This document shows, piece by piece, positions 58,084-64,000 of a stretch of 64,000 bases of DNA. How positions within the stretch are numbered: position 1 is the stretch's first letter; each line of letters begins with the position of its first letter. The notes beneath the pieces are model-generated. The model saw only the letters and a program-made list of their open reading frames with translations. It did not search any database and had not been told where the DNA came from. The stretch lies in contig NC_068571.1 of NCBI RefSeq assembly GCF_025698545.1, positions 51,369,733-51,433,732 on the forward strand. Direction: 5' to 3'. The translations under genes and the position numbers were made by a program. This stretch comes from Gossypium raimondii (Eukaryota; Streptophyta; Magnoliopsida; Malvales; Malvaceae).

Positions 58084-61000
58084 ATGTCTTGGAGACGGTT
58101 AATCACTCAGGTTCCTTGCCTTCTTTCTTTTCTCCTGATTTTTAGGATATTTTTTTAAGATTCTTTGCTCCATTTAATAGATTGGATTTTGTAGGATATG
58201 AAACTTCTGAAAATTTGGGGGTTGTGGAAACCCTAATCTTGAATATCTTGCCTTGAACATTCCAATTCGAGTTAGGTTTTAGTAGAGTAGGTAATTAAAA
58301 AAATATTGGAGTTGGGATTCATTTTCTTAAGGGATTGAAAGCAATGACGTCATCCATCTATATATTTTCAATGAATTTTTGCATGAGATTCTGGTAGAAA
58401 TGGTAAAGAATTGCACTAATCGGATTGGTGTGAGGCTTAGTTAGTATATTGTGTGTGTTATTCTTGTTTACTAAAGAAGCAAATTGCATGTTAGACAGGG
58501 GTTTGAATGTTAATTCTTTAGATAAACAAGTGAGATTTTTCTTCAACTTCATCTTAAAACAGGTTTCACGACAATCGGAGTCGGGACGAATCGGTTGCTT
58601 GTTTAATAGAACTAATCTTTCTGGTATGTTTAGGGGTGAGCATTCGATCGAATCGAATTGAAAATTTTCGAGTTAATCGAGTTTTCGAATCTCATTTTAT
58701 CATCCTAACTTTATTTGAAGTTTTCTCGAATCGAGTCGAGTGAGATGGAATTCGAATCGAATCGAATCGAATATATTTGTTCGAGTTAAATTTTAAAAAT
58801 TAATTTTGGGTCCTTGTAACCATTGTCACCCATCGTAATAAAATTTGTCCACCTTAATCAAATTTTTTATTAACTTTCATCATCTCATAATTTATTTATT
58901 AATTTTTTATATACTGGTTAGCTTATTTGTTTGCTTAGTTGTTTCAATTATCTTCGGATTCTTGTCACTATGTATTATATTAAATATAAAAATATGATTT
59001 TTAATAAAATTTATTTTAAAATAAAATTTAAAATTGATACCAATATAAAATTTTAACACGAATATTTTATGACATAATTAAAATTCAATTTTAATATAAA
59101 TATTCAATATGACTAAACAATTCAATAATATAAATAATATAAAATGTGAAATTTAATTTAATAATATAAATAGTATATATAAATAAAATTATTACTATTT
59201 ATGTTTAGTGATTTTTTGGATAATTTTAATTTTTATTTGAGAGTAAAGGGTGAGAAGTAAAAGTTTAGGGGAAAATAAAAGTTTTGGGGAATAAAAGTTT
59301 GAGGAAAGTAAATAGGGAGTAAAATTTTGGAGGAAAATATTAAAAAAATTGGAGGGGAGGGTTTGGGGTAGATGGGATGTGGGATGGGAAGAGAATAAAA
59401 TTTTAGGGAAAAAGTGGGAGGGAGTAAAAATTTTGGGGGAAAATAAAAGGTTTTGATGGTTTTTGAGAGTAAAATTTTGAAAAAAAATGAATTGAAGAGT
59501 AAAATTTTGGTGGGAAATGGATTTTGGGTAGATTGGGGGTTGGGAGGGGAGGGGAGTAAAAGTTTTGGGGGAAAAGTGGGAAGGAGTAAAAGTTTTGAGG
59601 GAAAAGTAAAAAAGTTTAGGATTTAGGGTAAAACTGTAAAATATTATAGTTTGATATTCGAATTATTTGAATTATTCGAGTTATTCGAATTCGAAAACTC
59701 AACTCGATTCGAACTCGAAATTCGAAAAAAAAATTCGAGTTGATTCGAATAACTCGATTAACTCGAATAACTCGATTCGTTTAACTCGAAATTCGAATTT
59801 TTTTTCGATTTTTTCGAGTCGAATCGAATTTTGCTCACCCCTAGGTATGTTTGTTTCTTTTTCAATAAAATACATGGATTACCCTTTCATTGTTCTCAAC
59901 TCAAAAACTACTTTGCCTAAGCTGAAATCTTGTTTGATTGCAGGTAATAGCCTTTTGAGTAACCAACAGAGGTTTAGGTCAAGCTATGTAGGCAGTTTAG
60001 CTCGAAGATTCCAAGATGCGTATGAATCTACTGAAGTTGCTAATTTAAGAGAACTTTACCTTAGAAATGATCCTGAAGCAGTGATAAGACTATTTGAAAG
60101 TCAGGCATCATTACATTCTAACCGTTCTGCACTTTCTGAGTATGTTAAGGCATTAGTCAAAGTTGATAGGCTGGATGAAAGTGAGTTGCTTAAGACATTA
60201 CAAAAAGGTGCATGGTCTTGTTCTTGTGCTTCTCTATCTCTCTTTAAATTTTCACATTGCTTCTTTTTTGTTCTGTTTTTTTTTGTTTTCTTTTTCACTT
60301 TTCTGGAGAAATCTTTTAAGACATGCTTAGAAATTCTATGTTAAACTATAATTTGTTCATTTCATTCTGGACGGTTTCCACTCTTTGCCTTTATTAATAT
60401 TTGTTTGCTAAGAGATTATATTAAATTACAGGTATATCTAGTTCAGCAAGAGAGGAAGAGATTAAAGGTGGACTTTCAGCTTTGCGAAATGTGGGAAAAC
60501 CTACAAACAATGGTGCCCTAGGAACTGCTAGTGCTCCTATCCACATGGTGTCTTCAGAATCAGGGAATTTTAAAGATCAATTGTGGCGTATTTTTCGCAG
60601 TCTTGCACTTGGCTTCTTGTTGATTTCTGGTATTGGTGCACTTATTGAAGATAGAGGGATTAGTAAAGGTAGAGCCTTTAAGCAGCAAGTTTCTCTCTCA
60701 GTTTCAAACGGAGCATGTCTTTTTCTGAATTCTGACTGACTATTTCCTCGTTTCAGGACTTGGTCTACACGAAGAGGTGCAAGTGGTGGAATCTAACACA
60801 AAATTTAATGATGTCAAAGGTGTTGATGAGGCGAAGGCAGAGTTAGAAGAAATTGTTCACTACCTTCAAGATCCTAAGGTAATTTCTGTTTTGGTTTTCT
60901 TAACTTTGTCTCACTCACTCACTCACAACTGACACACTCTCTAAATATGTTCGTCTTTCTTGCAGCGTTTTACTCGTCTTGGAGGCAAACTTCCAAAAGG

Positions 61001-62722
61001 AGTCTTGCTTGTTGGTCCACCTGGCACAGGGAAAACTATGTTAGCAAGAGCTATTGCTGGCGAGGCTGGGGTACCTTTCTTCTCCTGCAGTGGCAGTGAG
61101 TTTGAAGAGATGTTTGTTGGTGTTGGAGCTCGAAGAGTGAGAGATCTTTTTTCTGCTGCGAAGAAGCGATCACCATGTATTATATTTATTGACGAGATAG
61201 ATGCCATAGGTGGAAGACGTAATCCAAAGGACCAACAATATATGAGGATGACATTGAATCAATTACTTGTTGAATTGGATGGGTTTAAACAGAATGAAGG
61301 AGTTATTGTGATAGCAGCAACTAATTTTCCAGAATCATTGGATAAGGCATTGGTAAGACCCGGACGAGTTGACCGTCACATTATTGTTCCTTATCCAGAT
61401 GTTGAAGGGCGAAGGCAGATTATGGAATCCCACATGTCAAAGGTATTATGTTGACTGTAGAAGTTAATTTCTTCTAGGAGTTTTGAGTTTAAGTTGACAG
61501 CTATTAGTGGCAGATTCATCAGATTTGTGACAGTACATCAGGTGGACTGTGTTTGGCAGGCCCCATTGGAGCATGTTCCATAACATTTGGCTTGATGTTA
61601 GCTTTTCAAACATGCTTCTAATTATTGTCTTCGCTGTTTTACATGTTGCTTTAGTTGCATCAACATTCTGTTGTCTAATTTTCTGTACTAGGTTTGTCTT
61701 ATATTTACATTAACGATTAGTTTTTGGGATATTTTTGGTAGAATAATTGTGTGCAGCCATGATGTCTAACGATTCGTTCTTGTTCATTACAGGTCTTGAA
61801 GGCTGAGGATGTTGATTTAATGATCATTGCTAGAGGTACTCCTGGATTCTCTGGTGCTGATCTAGCAAATTTGGTCAATATTGCTGCTGTAAAGGCTGCA
61901 ATGGATGGTGCCAAAGCAGTTACAATGACTGATCTAGAATTTGCAAAAGATAAGATCATATTGGGAAGTGAACGCAAGTCAGCTGTGATTTCTGAGGAGT
62001 CACTAAAATTGACAGCTTTCCATGAAGCTGGCCATGCCCTTGTTGCAATCCATACCAATGGGGCACTTCCTGTTCACAAAGCAACAATAGTCCCTCGAGG
62101 AAGTTCTCTTGGCATGGTGTCCCAGTTGCCTGACAAGGATCAAACAAGCTTTTCTCGAAAGCAGATGCTTGCAAGGCTTGATGTTGCTATGGGAGGACGG
62201 GTTGCAGAAGAGCTTATCTTTGGGGAAAATGAAGTTACTTCTGGTGCAGTGTCTGATCTTGAGAATGCGACTAATCTAGCTCGAAAAATGGTTACAAGGT
62301 ATGGCATGAGTAAAGAAGTGGGGCTTGTTACTCATTTTTATAATGACCACGGCAGAAGCATGAGCACTGAGACTAGACTTCTTATCGAGAAAGAAGTGAG
62401 GGAGTTGCTGGAGAGGGCTTATAACAATGCAAAAACCATTCTCACCACCCACTGTAAAGAACATTATGCACTTGCTAACGCATTGCTTGAGCATGAGACA
62501 CTCACAGGAAGTCAGATTAAGGCTATGCTTGCCCAGTTCAACTCTCAGCAGCAACAAGAACAGTGTGAACAGAGGATTGAACCACAGAATGGATCTAAGT
62601 TCAACCCAGTGCCTTCAAGTGCAAGTCCAGCCACATCTGCCGCTGCTGCAGCAGCAGCCACCGCCACCGCCACTGCAACTGCTGCAGCTAAAGGCAAAGG
62701 GGTTGCTCCCGTTGGATCTTAG
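58084..62722 (+). CDS. FTSH4: FTSH4, mitochondrial inner-membrane AAA zinc protease
   Basis: Seven exons: 58084-58110, 58563-58623, 59944-60207, 60432-60668, 60757-60878, 60966-61442, 61793-62722. The product is 705 aa. The N-terminus [20 protein letters not shown] is arginine-rich and lacks acidic residues apart from one glutamate, fitting a mitochondrial presequence. One membrane span lies at about 172-190 ([18 protein letters not shown]). AAA module: Walker A GPPGTGKT (254-261), pore loop MFVG (286-289), Walker B IIFIDE (309-314), arginine fingers in RPGRVDR (368-374). Protease: HEAGH (473-477), third zinc ligand D551 in VSDLENAT. The tail is Ala/Thr-rich. Sequence order matches Arabidopsis FTSH4, the i-AAA protease that degrades misfolded inner-membrane proteins. 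All junctions keep frame. Intron 2 holds a hAT-type element. A possible AATAAA is at 63073. Confidence 0.95.
58631..59843. mobile_element. hAT-type non-autonomous element in FTSH4 intron 2
   Basis: The element is 1213 bp. The ends TAGGGGTGAGCA and TGCTCACCCCTA are perfect inverted repeats. The flanking 8-bp GGTATGTT at 58623-58630 and 59844-59851 is a perfect target duplication, the length used by hAT transposases. Subterminal regions are packed with TTCGAATCGA/TCGAGTTATTCGA words in both orientations (about 58640-58800 and 59655-59833). The middle is AT-rich and then a C-free, G-rich run. No transposase frame is present. The duplication includes the last base of exon 2 and the splice donor. 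Confidence 0.9.
59196..59633 (+). repeat. Cytosine-free, G-rich minisatellite-like tract
   Basis: No C occurs on the + strand for 438 nt. Imperfect units like GGGAGTAAAATTTTGGGGG and AAAAGTTTTGGGGGAAAA recur about eight times. Several GGG/GGGG clusters (for example at 59350-59390 and 59536-59580) could form quadruplexes. The + strand is the sense strand of FTSH4. Confidence 0.9.
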
Positions 62723-63361
62723 CATGGAATGAGCTGGTAGGGTTTCTTGCCTGTTGGTCATTTATTTAACTGGATGTGCACATACATAAATTCTTCTCCG
62801 GCCTTTAGGTTTTAATTAACTTTGCCTGATTGCTGCTGCTGCTCTGCTGCCACTGGGTTTAGTTATGTACAACCTTGTGTCCGACCATGTATTGAAAGAT
62901 ATATAAGAATGAGTGACTTTGCCATGGGGTTGTGGAGAAATGCACGGCTTCCCCCTCCACCCCAATTTTTCCTGAACACCCTTTTTGACAAATTTCCTCG
63001 TGGTACAGTGGTAATGTTCCATTGAATTGAAGAGTATACTCTCCTTGGGATAAATTAGTAAAAAGCCTTAATAATAAAGTGCTATATTATCACCATTTTG
63101 CTGCTGGAGTATATTTTGATTACCTGGTCTTTGTGTTATTTTGGAAAGTAAAAAAGTCGGGAAATGCAGGGTCCTTTTTGCCAACTTAAAAATGTAATAA
63201 TGTAATGGAATCTTTTAAACGAAATGCAGGTTCTGGGTAACTTTTGTTAATTTCTAAGAAAATTGTTCAGGTAATTTAGCACTTGTATTATACTCTACTT
63301 CGGTGTCAACTTTGCATCTTCATTCATTTTGGTACCTAGCAGCCAAGAACGTGCCGCCTTA
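62723..63361. other. 3' flank of FTSH4
   Basis: The 3' UTR-like sequence has a candidate poly(A) signal AATAAA at 63073-63078. The overlapping short frames at 62816-63025 on both strands have no support as genes. Confidence 0.4.
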
Positions 63362-63590
63362 TTTGTTTACATCTTTTTTCAATTTAATTATTATTATTTT
63401 TTGAGTTAAATTTGATCATTAATTTTTTTAAAAAGAGTCAAATTTAATTTAATAAAAGATTAACTTTTTTTAGAATAAAATGTACTTTTTAAAAGATTTG
63501 AGTGTGAAATTTAATTTTAAAAAGTGGTCAATTTAACAAAAGATGTAAAATTAAAAGTTGAATTTGTTATTATACCATTTTAAAAAGCAT
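63362..63590. mobile_element. Foldback MITE, second copy of the 15397 family
   Basis: The left 'tgtttacatcttttttcaat' pairs with the right 'caatttaacaaaagatgtaa'. Inner words 'gagttaaatttgatca' and 'agagtcaaatttaa' also match. It is shorter than the copy at 15397-15883. Confidence 0.55.
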
Positions 63591-64000
63591 GGTTAGTGTG
63601 CATTTTGACTTTTAATGGTCTAATTTTTATTTTTATTTTGAGCTCTTATTCTTTAAAATTTATTATAGATAAATAAATATTGAAAATTTTCAATGATGTG
63701 TTAAATATATTTTTATAAACTTTAATTAATTAAAATATTAAAATAATTAAGATGAAAGGTTAAAATTTTAACTAAAATTATTAACTGTGATAATTCAAAG
63801 GAAGTATTTATCTTAGAAAATGGATAAAAAAAGTATACATAAATTTTGGCCTAATATATATGTAAGTAAACTTTAATTTGGTATATTGTACACGTGAAAT
63901 TTTGATTGTGGTTTAATTATATACATGAAACTTTGATTTTAAATTAATTATGTACATTTAAAGAAAAAATGCATCAACTTATTTTTATATTGAATACTTA
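63591..64000. other. AT-rich intergenic, nothing recognised
   Basis: It contains a tandem-like phrase 'acgtgaaattttgattgtgg' / 'catgaaactttgattttaaa' near 63891-63945 and no gene. Confidence 0.4.

Overview
This is plant nuclear DNA: AT-rich intergenic space full of transposable-element remnants, plus six intron-bearing or compact eukaryotic genes, all on the + strand. The gene set (FTSH4-, IQD5-, IQM-, NIPA9-, DUF3511- and DUF4408-type proteins) is that of a dicot. The style of the repeats suggests a malvaceous genome, most likely Gossypium (cotton). Examples are LTR-like repeats ending in GGGTTAGGGGTGTTACA with CACACGG/CCGTGTG arrays, and MITEs opening with GGTAAAAGTACC. The genus is an inference from remembered repeat character, not a database match. 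Exon boundaries were placed by hand from GT/AG sites, reading frame and family conservation.

Layout. 1-16.6 kb has no intact gene. It holds MITEs of Mutator type with 9-10-bp target duplications (one nested in the target duplication of another), a SINE, two minus-strand LINE RNase H fragments, and two short GC-richer islands that may be gene scraps. 16.7-17.6 kb is a single-exon DUF4408/DUF761 gene. 17.6-25.6 kb carries a MITE, a large LTR-like repeat (copy A), a SINE and a LINE reverse-transcriptase fragment. 25.7-26.0 kb is a small DUF3511 gene with a MITE 149 bp upstream of its ATG. 26-32 kb contains a foldback element and LTR-like copy B. 32.1-37.5 kb is a nearly full-length but dead L1-type LINE. 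38.2-41.3 kb is a nine-exon NIPA-type magnesium transporter gene. 43.9-46.4 kb is an IQM calmodulin-binding protein gene. 47.2-49.3 kb is a minus-strand Ty3/gypsy remnant, followed by a long foldback repeat and a perfect Tourist-like MITE. 54.4-56.4 kb is IQD5, a second IQ-motif calmodulin-binding protein. 58.1-62.7 kb is FTSH4, encoding the mitochondrial inner-membrane AAA protease, with a 1.2-kb hAT-type element in intron 2.

The genes are neighbours in the ordinary plant sense and not an operon. The transporter, the two calmodulin-binding proteins and the mitochondrial protease have no evident shared pathway. The most interesting signals are in the repeats. The hAT element in FTSH4 sits at the exon 2 splice donor, and its 8-bp target duplication has copied that donor exactly. 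The same element contains a 438-nt stretch with no cytosine on the coding strand. The two LTR-like repeats carry arrays of short hairpins whose arms differ from unit to unit yet stay self-complementary, which suggests that the fold rather than the sequence is maintained.
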